Below are positions 1 to 7,214 of a stretch of 37,593 nt of DNA, in pieces (positions within the stretch are counted from its first letter, which is position 1; every line of letters begins with the position of its first letter). Location: NCBI GenBank assembly GCA_024279715.1, contig JAJRRH010000164.1, forward strand, positions 1 through 37,593, in the 5' to 3' direction. A program made the position numbers and the translations under genes. Source of the DNA: Bacteroidota bacterium. GTDB lineage: Bacteria; Bacteroidota; Bacteroidia; Flavobacteriales_D; JABDKJ01. Below the pieces are notes generated by a model, which saw nothing but the letters and a program-made list of their open reading frames with translations, had not been told where the DNA came from and ran no database searches.

Positions 1-114
1 AAAGCTGCAAATATTTACCCTTGATCTTATGGTAGATACCCAATAGAGTCCTTTTTGCATTACTAATTGCATAGGAGGCACGATTATTATATTTTAGTTA
101 TTAACACCATTGAT

Positions 115-306
115 CCGCTTTTTTTATACAAAAACAAATAGTGTTGTATGAATACTTCGACAAGCTGAGTAGAACTACGAGCTGGACTGTGGGAAGTAAA
201 GCGTGAAAACTCCGATTTAGAAACGCCCAAATATGGGTATTTGAAAAACCCTATACTTGCAGGTGTTGCTTAATCGTTCAAAAATTGATGAATTTTCCAA
301 GTTAAT
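115..306. repeat. Dispersed structured intergenic repeat, copy 1
   Basis: This stretch aligns over its whole length with 18717-18908, by eye at roughly four-fifths identity with a few single-base gaps. It begins with an inverted pair ATACAA...TTGTAT (from 126), includes the phrase AATACTTCGACAAGCTGAG, and has a hairpin AAACGCCC (221-228), loop AAATAT, GGGTATTT (235-242). It ends with a shared block GATGAATTTTCCA plus GTTAAT. There is no ORF in it. The ACTTCGACAAGCTGAG part resembles short repeats common in Bacteroidota intergenic DNA. It could be a mobile miniature element or a transcribed structured RNA; the sequence alone does not decide. Confidence 0.8.
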
Positions 307-405
307 GTGGTAGATGAAAATAGTTGTTTTAATTCAAGCTGATAAATTATCACCTGTCACTGATAAGCTACTAGCCATTGACTTCTGAGATTAAAGTTTG
401 TCACC

Positions 406-413
406 TAACTTTG
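406..413 (+). promoter_or_regulatory. -7 promoter box TAACTTTG
   Basis: TAACTTTG matches the Bacteroidota sigma-factor -7 consensus TAnnTTTG. It ends 12 bases before the ATG at 426, so it supports that start rather than the upstream ATG at 378. A good -33 TTG at the usual spacing is not seen; the nearest TTG (378-380) is 25 bases away. Confidence 0.5.
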
Positions 414-425
414 AATCATAAAATC

Positions 426-641
426 ATGAAAAAAACAATAACAATTATTATCATAAGCTTTTTAACTTTAGGTATAAATGCTCAAACAGTACAGGGTGAA
501 TCTGTTTCTGTCAATGATATAACCATCCCTAATGTTAATATGATAAAATTCACTCCCCTTGACGGGAATACTTCGCAGCTTGAATCTATAGATAATGTGA
601 GTATTTCAGCCAGAGGAACAAGAGTTGATATTATTGATTAA
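426..641 (+). CDS. Small secreted protein of unknown function (71 aa)
   Basis: The ATG at 426 gives a 71-residue protein that opens with a clear signal peptide: a lysine pair, then an isoleucine-rich core, then ending Ala-Gln around residue 20. The mature part is only about 50 residues, is acidic and polar, and has no cysteines or recognisable domain. The reading frame extends upstream to an ATG at 378, but the extra 16 residues would bury the signal peptide and would start upstream of the promoter-like box at 406-413. A strong terminator follows directly (651-690). It could be a small periplasmic or surface protein, or the residue of a larger secreted protein. I do not recognise the family. 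Confidence 0.55.
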   Translation: MKKTITIIIISFLTLGINAQTVQGESVSVNDITIPNVNMIKFTPLDGNTSQLESIDNVSISARGTRVDIID

Positions 642-654
642 ATAACTATATTTG
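625..654 (+). promoter_or_regulatory. Promoter TTG-N19-TATATTTG for the CPBP gene
   Basis: TTG at 625-627 is followed after exactly 19 bases by TATATTTG at 647-654, a near-ideal Bacteroidota -33/-7 pair. The -33 element lies inside the end of the upstream gene, and the -7 element overlaps the left edge of the 651-680 palindrome. The predicted start of transcription (about 658-661) therefore falls inside the terminator stem, about 38 bases before the ATG at 698. Confidence 0.6.
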
Positions 655-690
655 AGGAGTAATAATTATTACTCCTCAAATTTTATTTTA
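651..690 (+). terminator. Rho-independent terminator, perfect 30-bp palindrome
   Basis: TTTGAGGAGTAAT (651-663) pairs perfectly with ATTACTCCTCAAA (668-680) around AATT, and is followed by TTTTATTTTA. It lies 10 bases after the stop of the small secreted-protein gene and should end that transcript. Confidence 0.8.
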
Positions 691-697
691 GAACGTT

Positions 698-1435
698 ATG
701 AAGATTATTTCTTACTTAAAGACATTTGGAATTTTTGCTTTTGCCCTAATTATTCAGCAAATTACTACGATCGTATTCTCAGTATTTAATTATATTAAGG
801 ATAGAGAAATACATAATGTGAAATTAAGCATTCAGAAATTAGACATTAATAATGGTGAAGAAATTATCTCTCCATTGGATTTGCCAACTGCAATGAGTGG
901 AATGGTTTTCGGGTCGGTACTTGGTATTTTGTTCATTATTATGGCTTCTTGGCTAGTCAATAAAAAAAAGCCTTTTAGCTTATTAAGACTAAATTCTTTC
1001 TCGTTTAAAGGAGGTCTACTGCCGATAATTCTTTTCACATGTCTTTTGATAACAAATAATTTACTAGAGAGTTATATCACTTATGAAGATCTCGAAAAAA
1101 TGAGTGAAATGATTATCAAATCCTTTGAAAATAATGCTTTTTTAACTGTTTTGGGAGTAGGTATTTTTATTCCTTTTTTTGAAGAAATTTTGTTTCGTGG
1201 ATGGTTGTTTGATAGACTAGAGCATCTTTTGTCTAGCAAATATGCTCTGATAATCACTTCTATTATGTTTGGTTTGGTACATGGTCAATACCATGGAGTA
1301 ATACTGTTACTTACAATTGTGTCGGGATTTGTCTTGGGATTCATACGTTTGCGAACCAACTCCCTTTGGCCAAGTATTATATTACATGCGATTAATAATA
1401 CGAGCTCAATTTTCTTGGCGTACTATCTTGGTTGA
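698..1435 (+). CDS. CPBP (CAAX/Abi-type) intramembrane metalloprotease
   Basis: This 245-residue polytopic membrane protein belongs to the CPBP family (Rce1-like, glutamate-dependent intramembrane proteases). Hydrophobic segments sit near residues 8-30, 64-87, 106-120, 148-161, 182-196, 200-215 and 224-243. The three family motifs are all present: EExxxR as E162-E163-x-x-x-R167, FxxxH ending at H195, and HxxxN from H230 to N234, so the active site looks intact. Bacterial members are linked to peptide or bacteriocin maturation and immunity, but the substrate here is unknown. The next gene begins 21 bases downstream on the same strand, which suggests co-transcription from the promoter at 625-654. 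Confidence 0.9.
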   Translation: MKIISYLKTFGIFAFALIIQQITTIVFSVFNYIKDREIHNVKLSIQKLDINNGEEIISPLDLPTAMSGMVFGSVLGILFIIMASWLVNKKKPFSLLRLNSFSFKGGLLPIILFTCLLITNNLLESYITYEDLEKMSEMIIKSFENNAFLTVLGVGIFIPFFEEILFRGWLFDRLEHLLSSKYALIITSIMFGLVHGQYHGVILLLTIVSGFVLGFIRLRTNSLWPSIILHAINNTSSIFLAYYLG

Positions 1436-1456
1436 TAGAGATGTAGATTGCTTTGG

Positions 1457-2329
1457 ATGAAATACTATTGGATATTATTATCATTATTAATTTCATTGGA
1501 GGGGAATTCTCAAACGCCAATGGACACCGTAATATCCACTAACTTACAGTTTACAGGAAATATTACATCAGCCTATTCTAAGAAGAGTAACTGGAATAGT
1601 AATAATTATCGATTCTTTTCCTTAAGCAGTGAGATATACACACAACATGACGTTTATAGATCTTCAGGGAAATATCACCAACATCGTTTCTTAGCAGATG
1701 TAGGTTTTCTAAAGTATATTGACAGCACATGGTCTAAACGTAGCGATTTTGTGCAATTAGCATTATTGTGGGGCAATCAATCGGATTCTTGGTCTAGTAG
1801 CTACTCCATTCTTTTAGAAACTGCAATGTTTTCAGATCTACAGTTGCTTTATGACGAAGACAAGGACGAGCTAGTATTGAAGAAAATAGGCGGATTTGGA
1901 CAGCCAAGTCATTTAGAACTGGGGTACGGTGCCATCTGGGTGCCCTGGAAAAGATCCTCCGTGCAATTTGCATTCGCAACCATTAGATTGGAAAATTCAT
2001 CTAAACTCGATGGAGATTATAGTGAAGCTGGAATTATATATGAAATGGAAGATTCATTTTTATCTCTTGAGTATGGCGCCTCGATGATTGTCAATATAAA
2101 TCATAAATTCAATGACCGGTTTCACTGGTACAATAATACAAGGTTTTTCATCAATGGATTCAATAAAGATCAACTAAACTTGAACTTCAGAAATAAGATT
2201 ACCTGTAAGTTATGGAAAAATATTCATATAAAATTTGACACTAGGGTTAGGTATAATCCACGTAGAAGTTATCGTATGGGGCTTAGTCAAGAGTTGTCTC
2301 TTGGGTATTACTACACAGTTAGAAAATAA
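1457..2329 (+). CDS. Probable outer-membrane beta-barrel protein, DUF3078-like
   Basis: The ATG at 1457 gives 290 residues starting with a signal peptide (MKYYW, a Leu/Ile-rich core, cleavage near SQ at residue 18-19). A TTG nine bases upstream is in frame but adds nothing. The mature protein is rich in alternating aromatic and polar residues, and its end reads like the last strands of a barrel with a terminal Tyr-rich strand. The arrangement (N-terminal strands, a conserved 'DSTWSKRSDFVQLAL' block, then a GYGAIW block) reminds me of DUF3078 outer-membrane proteins, but this is recognition by eye. It follows the CPBP protease gene at 21 bases and is probably in the same operon. Its ligand or role is unknown. 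Confidence 0.65.
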   Translation: MKYYWILLSLLISLEGNSQTPMDTVISTNLQFTGNITSAYSKKSNWNSNNYRFFSLSSEIYTQHDVYRSSGKYHQHRFLADVGFLKYIDSTWSKRSDFVQLALLWGNQSDSWSSSYSILLETAMFSDLQLLYDEDKDELVLKKIGGFGQPSHLELGYGAIWVPWKRSSVQFAFATIRLENSSKLDGDYSEAGIIYEMEDSFLSLEYGASMIVNINHKFNDRFHWYNNTRFFINGFNKDQLNLNFRNKITCKLWKNIHIKFDTRVRYNPRRSYRMGLSQELSLGYYYTVRK

Positions 2330-2408
2330 AGTGTTTTTGAGCATAGTATGAGCTAGTTTGGTAACTTGAAAGTCTTCCTGATTTACACATTAGAAAATCC
2401 ACTACGTC

Positions 2409-2519
2409 ATGAAGTTATTACTAAACATAATGCTTGCTGCTTTTTTGAAGCCTAACGATAACCACTCAATAACACACAGGATACACCAGTTATGTTTAAA
2501 CTACTTGAGTGATATTTGA
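2409..2519 (+). other. Possible 36-aa ORF or gene remnant
   Basis: In the 291-bp gap before lepA, an ATG at 2409 opens a 36-codon frame beginning MKLLLNIMLAAFL, which looks like the start of a signal peptide, and then continues as a non-descript polar stretch to a TGA at 2517. No promoter box is seen just upstream. It may be chance, or the front end of a decayed secreted-protein gene. Confidence 0.2.
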
Positions 2520-2605
2520 TTATGCGTTCAATCCTCACCCGTCCCTTCAATTTTTAAGTTAATAAACATCATAATTTTTCATTATGATTATCGTCAACAT
2601 AGTGT

Positions 2606-2613
2606 TACTTTTG
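2606..2613 (+). promoter_or_regulatory. -7 promoter box TACTTTTG upstream of lepA
   Basis: TACTTTTG matches TAnnTTTG and ends seven bases before the lepA ATG. Transcription would start about 0-4 bases before the start codon, giving a leaderless or nearly leaderless message. No TTG stands at the ideal -33 spacing. Confidence 0.5.
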
Positions 2614-2620
2614 CACATCA

Positions 2621-4408
2621 ATGAAGAATATAAGAAATTTTTGCATCATCGCGCATATAGACCATGGTAAAAGTACTTTGGCAGATAGACTATTGCAGCA
2701 CACTGGCACCATCTCAGATAGGGATATGCAGGCGCAAGCGTTGGATGATATGGATCTTGAAAGAGAACGTGGCATCACCATTAAAAGTCATGCCATACAG
2801 ATGAAATACAATTATGAAGGAGAAGATTATATCCTCAACCTCATAGACACTCCTGGTCATGTTGATTTTTCTTACGAGGTTTCCCGCTCCATTGCAGCTT
2901 GCGAAGGAGCATTACTCATAGTGGATGCCACACAAGGGATAGAGGCACAGACCATATCCAATCTCTATTTGGCTTTAGAGAATGATTTAGAGATTATTCC
3001 TATTCTTAATAAAATGGATCTTGACTCTGCCATGGCAGAAGAAGTGACAGATGAAATCGTCGATCTTATTGGTTGTAAACCTGAGGATGTGATACCCGCT
3101 AGTGGAAAAACTGGCATGGGCGTAGAAGATATTCTAAAAGCAGTCATTGAAATAGTGCCCGCACCAACAGGTGATGTTACTAAGCCTTTGCAAGCCATGA
3201 TTTTTGACTCTACATTTAATTCTTTTCGTGGCATTATCGCTTTGGTACGTATCATGAATGGAACACTAAATAAAAATGATATTGTAAAATTCATTAATAC
3301 AGGCAATGAATATAAAGCGGATGAAATAGGGGTGCTCGGTCTCGATCTCATACCTCAAAAAACCTTAATGGCTGGGGACGTAGGTTATATTATTTCTGGA
3401 ATTAAAGTGGCTAAAGAAGTAAAAGTGGGTGACACAATCACCACAGTAGAACATCCCACAGATGAGGTTATTCAGGGATTTGAAGACGTTAAGCCCATGG
3501 TATTTGCCGGTGTTTATCCTGTAGATACTGATGAGTATGAAGAATTGAGAGCATCGTTAGAAAAACTCCAGTTAAATGACGCCTCATTAACGTATGAACC
3601 CGAATCTTCCAATGCCTTAGGTTTTGGATTCCGCTGTGGATTTTTAGGAATGTTGCACATGGAAATAATTCAAGAAAGACTCGAACGAGAGTTTGATATG
3701 ACCGTTATCACCACTGTCCCTAATGTGTCCTATTATGCATATACAACCGCCAATGAAAAGATATTAGTCAATAATCCTTCTGACCTTCCTGATCCAAGTT
3801 CTTTGGACTATATTGAAGAGCCTGTTATCAATGCGCAGATAATTACCAAAGCCGAGTATACAGGACAGGTTATGAATCTGTGTATTAATAAAAGAGGAAT
3901 ATTACTCAATCAGGTATATCTTACATCCGATAGAGTAGAACTTAGCTTTGACTTGCCCCTCGGTGAAATAGTATTTGACTTCTATGACAAGCTCAAATCC
4001 GTTTCTAGAGGATATGCATCATTTGACTACCACCCAAAAGGATATCAAAAATCAAAACTCATTAAACTTGACATCTTGCTTAATGGTGACCAAGTGGACG
4101 CACTCTCTGCCTTGATACATCGTGATAGTGCTTATGAATTGGGTAAAAAAATATGTCTAAAACTAAAAGAACTTATACCTCGACAACAATTTGATATAGC
4201 AATACAAGCTGCTATTAGTACCAAAGTGATTGCGAGAGAAACTGTAAAAGCTGTTAGGAAAGACGTAACGGCTAAGTGTTATGGTGGAGATATTTCTAGA
4301 AAAAGAAAACTTCTAGAAAAGCAAAAGAAAGGAAAAAAGAGAATGCGTCAAGTCGGTAATGTAGAAATTCCACAGAATGCTTTCATGGCAGTATTAAAAC
4401 TAGACTAA
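2621..4408 (+). CDS. lepA: Elongation factor 4 (LepA GTPase)
   Basis: The protein has 595 residues, about the usual length for LepA/EF4 (E. coli has 599). It is a ribosome-associated translational GTPase implicated in back-translocation, ribosome assembly and stress. G1 is AHIDHGKST at residues 11-19, G3 is DTPGH at 76-80 and G4 is NKMD at 130-133. The Gly-Phe-rich '[16 protein letters not shown]' block marks EF-G-like domain III/V, and the lysine-rich C-terminus ('[16 protein letters not shown]') is the LepA-specific tail. The stop codon overlaps the next start as TAATG, so the DUF59 gene is translationally coupled to it. The promoter box lies almost on the start codon. Confidence 0.97.
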   Translation: MKNIRNFCIIAHIDHGKSTLADRLLQHTGTISDRDMQAQALDDMDLERERGITIKSHAIQMKYNYEGEDYILNLIDTPGHVDFSYEVSRSIAACEGALLIVDATQGIEAQTISNLYLALENDLEIIPILNKMDLDSAMAEEVTDEIVDLIGCKPEDVIPASGKTGMGVEDILKAVIEIVPAPTGDVTKPLQAMIFDSTFNSFRGIIALVRIMNGTLNKNDIVKFINTGNEYKADEIGVLGLDLIPQKTLMAGDVGYIISGIKVAKEVKVGDTITTVEHPTDEVIQGFEDVKPMVFAGVYPVDTDEYEELRASLEKLQLNDASLTYEPESSNALGFGFRCGFLGMLHMEIIQERLEREFDMTVITTVPNVSYYAYTTANEKILVNNPSDLPDPSSLDYIEEPVINAQIITKAEYTGQVMNLCINKRGILLNQVYLTSDRVELSFDLPLGEIVFDFYDKLKSVSRGYASFDYHPKGYQKSKLIKLDILLNGDQVDALSALIHRDSAYELGKKICLKLKELIPRQQFDIAIQAAISTKVIARETVKAVRKDVTAKCYGGDISRKRKLLEKQKKGKKRMRQVGNVEIPQNAFMAVLKLD

Positions 4409-4728
4409 TGGGACTGAGTAATAAAAAAATATTAGAAGTAAATATCATAAGTGCATTGAAAAGTATTTATGACCCAGAAATTCCTGTGGATATATATGAG
4501 CTAGGATTGATTTACGAAATCAATATCGATGATGATAACAACGTGGTGGTCATTATGACCTTAACCTCTCCAAACTGTCCGGTAGCTGAGTCTTTACCAG
4601 CAGATGTAAAAGAAAAAGTAAAATTAGTACCCACTGTTACCTCCGCAGACGTACAAATTGTATTTGACCCTTCGTGGGATAATTCAATGATGAGCGAAGA
4701 GGCAAAGTTTGAACTTGGAATGCTTTAG
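4408..4728 (+). CDS. MIP18/DUF59-family Fe-S assembly protein (SufT-like)
   Basis: This 106-residue protein is a stand-alone DUF59 (MIP18/PaaD-type) domain, a family that helps mature iron-sulfur proteins. It shows the family core DPEIPVDIYELGLIY near residues 22-36 and the block MTLTSPNCPVAESLP with the conserved cysteine (about residue 57). The C-terminus has DPSWDNSMMSEEAKFELG, as in SUF-associated DUF59 proteins of Bacteroidota. Its ATG overlaps the lepA stop by one base and the next gene starts three bases after its stop, so all three genes look like one operon. In many Bacteroidota this gene sits with sufBCDSE; here no other suf core gene is in view. Confidence 0.88.
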   Translation: MGLSNKKILEVNIISALKSIYDPEIPVDIYELGLIYEINIDDDNNVVVIMTLTSPNCPVAESLPADVKEKVKLVPTVTSADVQIVFDPSWDNSMMSEEAKFELGML

Positions 4729-4731
4729 CCC

Positions 4732-5244
4732 ATGGAAGGAGAGATAGTCAATAGAGTAGCGAAGAGTGGTATTGTCAATCTCGATTTAGAAATTTTCTTG
4801 GAAGGACTTGACCTAGCTCAAATCGATATACTTGACCTAATGGGCGATGAGTTGATACTGAGAGAAAAACCTTTTCGTGAACTTCTTAAATCGTTCGATT
4901 GGAATAAGTACCAAGATAAATGGGTAGCGATTCACACCTCCGAAGAGGCTATTATTCCAAGTTGGGCATATATGCTTATTGGATCTCACCTTAGTGGAAT
5001 AGCTAAAAAGGTAGCTTTCGGTTCTGCAGATTCACTGCGTACAAAATATATCCTCGATAATATAGATAATATAGATTTATCGCTTTATACCGATGAAAGA
5101 GTAATTATAAAGGGCTGTGGAAATGTTCCAATCCCAGATGCAGCATATATAGCCATCACGCAAAAATTGACCCCCGTCGTTAAGTCTTTAATGTACGGAG
5201 AGGCATGTTCTTCTGTCCCTGTTTTTAAAAAGAAGAAAAACTAA
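4732..5244 (+). CDS. DUF2480 family protein
   Basis: The 170-residue protein closely matches the pattern I know for DUF2480, a Bacteroidota family of unknown biochemical role usually encoded in SUF iron-sulfur clusters. Recognisable blocks are EIVNRVAKSGIVNLDLE at the N-terminus, WVAIHTSEEAIIPSWAYML in the middle, IIKGCGNVPIP, and the C-terminal PVVKSLMYGEACSSVPVFKK. Two cysteines occur in these conserved blocks (KGCGN and GEACS), which is compatible with metal or cluster handling, but that is inference. It starts three bases after the DUF59 stop. It has no signal peptide and should be cytoplasmic. Confidence 0.9.
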   Translation: MEGEIVNRVAKSGIVNLDLEIFLEGLDLAQIDILDLMGDELILREKPFRELLKSFDWNKYQDKWVAIHTSEEAIIPSWAYMLIGSHLSGIAKKVAFGSADSLRTKYILDNIDNIDLSLYTDERVIIKGCGNVPIPDAAYIAITQKLTPVVKSLMYGEACSSVPVFKKKKN

Positions 5245-5253
5245 GAATTGACC

Positions 5254-5442
5254 TTATATCATAGAGTTAAAACTCTCTACAATAACATCCTTATACAGGT
5301 GTCCAAACGTGGATAGACACCATATTTGTAGCGTCAATCGCTCTTCTTTCTTAATCCAAGCGATGGATTTTTTAAGTTCTTTTTTAAATAATTGTCTGTC
5401 GAAACTAACCTTGCTAAGTAGTTTTTTACTGTAATCCAACAT
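5254..5442 (-). CDS. Small conserved-looking protein (62 aa), function unknown
   Basis: The minus-strand frame encodes a basic, helical-looking protein (start MLDYSKKLLSKVSFD; tail acidic and hydrophobic). The pattern 'ILEKVSFD..LF.KEL.KA..W' is one I associate with short uncharacterised Bacteroidota proteins, so I take it as real, though it has no motif pointing to an activity. It has no signal peptide and one cysteine. It ends tail-to-tail with the DUF2480 gene, ten bases away, and lies 180 bases beyond the minus-strand outer-membrane gene, so it may have its own promoter; none is obvious. Confidence 0.55.
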   Translation of the reverse strand: MLDYSKKLLSKVSFDRQLFKKELKKSIAWIKKEERLTLQIWCLSTFGHLYKDVIVESFNSMI

Positions 5443-5624
5443 AATATCTCCGGATTTAATATTTTTATTTCCCGTATTCTTGCGATTATTCTGGTCGAAT
5501 TCTAGTGGTCTAAAAGAGAAACACTAGCAATGTTGAAATTAATCAATCAATAATGTAATTACAACAGTTTGGTCGAAAAGTTATCACCAACGGGTCTTAA
5601 TCTATTACGAATTCCGACTATTAC

Positions 5625-6248
5625 TTATTGTGCCAATTGTCGGATAATTGTGAACATTACCACAGAATGATATTGACCAGAAATAACCAAAGAACCAATT
5701 CCTTGATTTCCAATCTTACGAAACGGTAAAATGCTATGACTATACCGAATTTGTGAGCGCCATTTTTCATTAATAGAGTAATTAAACCCGACCATATAAT
5801 TAAAATCTACCGTTTTGAACGGATAGAAGTCTTCGGGTCTAATCAATAAACCATCTCTTTCCTCAACACTCTTTAGTAAGTACTCGGTGGTGATACCGAT
5901 TTCAAAATCAAACCGATCTTGATAATAGGTCATATACACAGGTACCTCCACGTAATGTAGTGCCATGCGGTAAATCGAAAAATCATTGTTATTGATGTTT
6001 TGAGGCTTACGACTGCCTTTTTGAATATATCCCATATCAAGGCCTAAGCCTATTTTGTCCGTCATCTTTATTTTCACCCCGACACCAGCATGAAAACCTA
6101 ATTTATTGAAGCCTGCATAGGTATCACCGTTTACTTGACTGAATACTAATCCTGAGAAGATGTGCGGCTTGAACGTGTTATTCTCCTCTTGACAAAATGA
6201 AGATAAATATAGAAAAATGAAGGTTAAAAGGAGTGTGTACTTTTTCAT
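5625..6248 (-). CDS. Outer-membrane beta-barrel protein (OMP_b-brl/PorT-like)
   Basis: This 207-residue protein has a signal peptide (MKKYTLLLTF..., cleavage after about residue 19, SFCQ). It is followed by the repeating strand pattern of a small eight-stranded outer-membrane barrel: G-F-H-A-G-V-G-V-K-I, G-L-G-L-D-M-G-Y, LHYVEVPVYMTYY and a final strand rich in Val/Ile/Phe. 'YVEVPVY' is the usual signature of the Bacteroidota 'porin family/outer membrane beta-barrel' group (PF13568-like). It starts 12 bases after the Omp28-like gene, so it is the third gene of a DUF6029-Omp28-OMP operon. Its specific function is unknown. Confidence 0.82.
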   Translation of the reverse strand: MKKYTLLLTFIFLYLSSFCQEENNTFKPHIFSGLVFSQVNGDTYAGFNKLGFHAGVGVKIKMTDKIGLGLDMGYIQKGSRKPQNINNNDFSIYRMALHYVEVPVYMTYYQDRFDFEIGITTEYLLKSVEERDGLLIRPEDFYPFKTVDFNYMVGFNYSINEKWRSQIRYSHSILPFRKIGNQGIGSLVISGQYHSVVMFTIIRQLAQ

Positions 6249-6260
6249 TCGAGGAAAATA

Positions 6261-7196
6261 CTAAAAGGTCACTTCTGCCGAAGCGACTTGATAAATGTCA
6301 AATATACCATTATCAAAGTCTGATTTATAGACATAAATAATAATATGACAATCTTCGATTTCAATATCAGGATTGGGAGTGTTTGGATCAATTGAATTCC
6401 CGGGTAAAAAATAATTTCCCTCTACAATATGCAAGTCCATATCTTGAGGATCGCTATTGACCAATTCCCCATAGACGCCGTTCAGTGTCCCTCTGAAAAC
6501 ATCTTTTTGTAGGTAATCATACTCTACCTCTCCTGTGGTGTATTGCGCAGAGGTCAATTCATTTTCCACAAGATTAATAGTGACGTAATAATCACCATCC
6601 AAAGCCTCGAGAAATTCAATATCAAAGTTTACCTTCAAAGTGTCTTCAGAATAGTGAGCGCTAAATATATCCATTCTGATATCCGCCATTTCATTGATCC
6701 TAGCATCTATTTCCGTCTCCCATGATGCAAATGGTATAGTGTAGAAACCATTAGAACTATTGCGATTAATCAATCCTGAAGGCAAAGCAAAAACACCAAA
6801 TTGACTGACATATATTTCACCAGCTTCTGTTCTGAAGTCTTGAGAGAAAGGGTCAGGATATACCGTGCCATCCGTTGGAGCAGCAAAGACGTCCGTCACA
6901 TGCAATGCCATTATCTTTACTTGGTCGCCATAGGTGTCTCTTATGTCTTGTGCCACTTCATGTGCGTCAGGACAGTTGGTACACTTGAATCCAGTGTAAT
7001 CTTCGAGTAAAATGCTTTTCGTTACTGCATCAGAAGCAAGTTCTGTAGAAATTATACTATTCGTAATCATGGTGCCGATAGAGGAAGAGCCATTGCCACT
7101 ATTACAGCTGAAATCCTCTGGATACGGATTATCCACCTTGTCACAGGAGTACATCATTAAAAGAAGTGGAGCGATTAAAACGAATATTCTTTTCAT
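6261..7196 (-). CDS. Omp28-related lipoprotein with thioredoxin-like CxxC
   Basis: The 311-residue protein starts with a lipoprotein signal peptide whose lipobox ends MMYSC, placing the lipidated cysteine at residue 18. From about residue 60 it has an Omp28/thioredoxin-like domain: LLEDYTGFKCTNCPDAHEVA with C72 and C75, followed by the strand 'VKIMALHVTDVFA'. Omp28 was described as a Porphyromonas gingivalis outer-membrane protein; most relatives are surface or periplasmic lipoproteins of unclear function. The C-terminal half is Asp/Glu-rich and beta-like. It lies 18 bases after the DUF6029 gene and 12 before the small OMP gene. The CTNC pair suggests thiol-disulfide exchange, which is not proven for the family. 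Confidence 0.88.
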   Translation of the reverse strand: MKRIFVLIAPLLLMMYSCDKVDNPYPEDFSCNSGNGSSSIGTMITNSIISTELASDAVTKSILLEDYTGFKCTNCPDAHEVAQDIRDTYGDQVKIMALHVTDVFAAPTDGTVYPDPFSQDFRTEAGEIYVSQFGVFALPSGLINRNSSNGFYTIPFASWETEIDARINEMADIRMDIFSAHYSEDTLKVNFDIEFLEALDGDYYVTINLVENELTSAQYTTGEVEYDYLQKDVFRGTLNGVYGELVNSDPQDMDLHIVEGNYFLPGNSIDPNTPNPDIEIEDCHIIIYVYKSDFDNGIFDIYQVASAEVTF

Positions 7197-7214
7197 AAGG
7201 GCTTTTTCAAATTA

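Larger units (their letters stand above)
1..425. other. Gene-free leader region with repeat copy
   Basis: No convincing coding sequence lies between the window edge and the small secreted-protein gene. The stretch holds one copy of a ~190-bp intergenic repeat (115-306) and a promoter-like box at 406-413. The first ~110 bases are AT-rich and contain nothing I recognise. An in-frame ATG at 378 exists, but it lies upstream of the promoter-like box and encodes no plausible signal sequence, so it is not taken as a start. Confidence 0.7.

Noticed and set aside
378-425. N-terminal extension of the small secreted protein from ATG 378
   Set aside because: It lies upstream of the -7 box at 406-413 and would place 16 residues before an otherwise perfect signal peptide.
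2965-3351. 128-codon minus-strand ORF inside lepA
   Set aside because: It is fully inside the well-supported lepA frame on the opposite strand and has no family resemblance.
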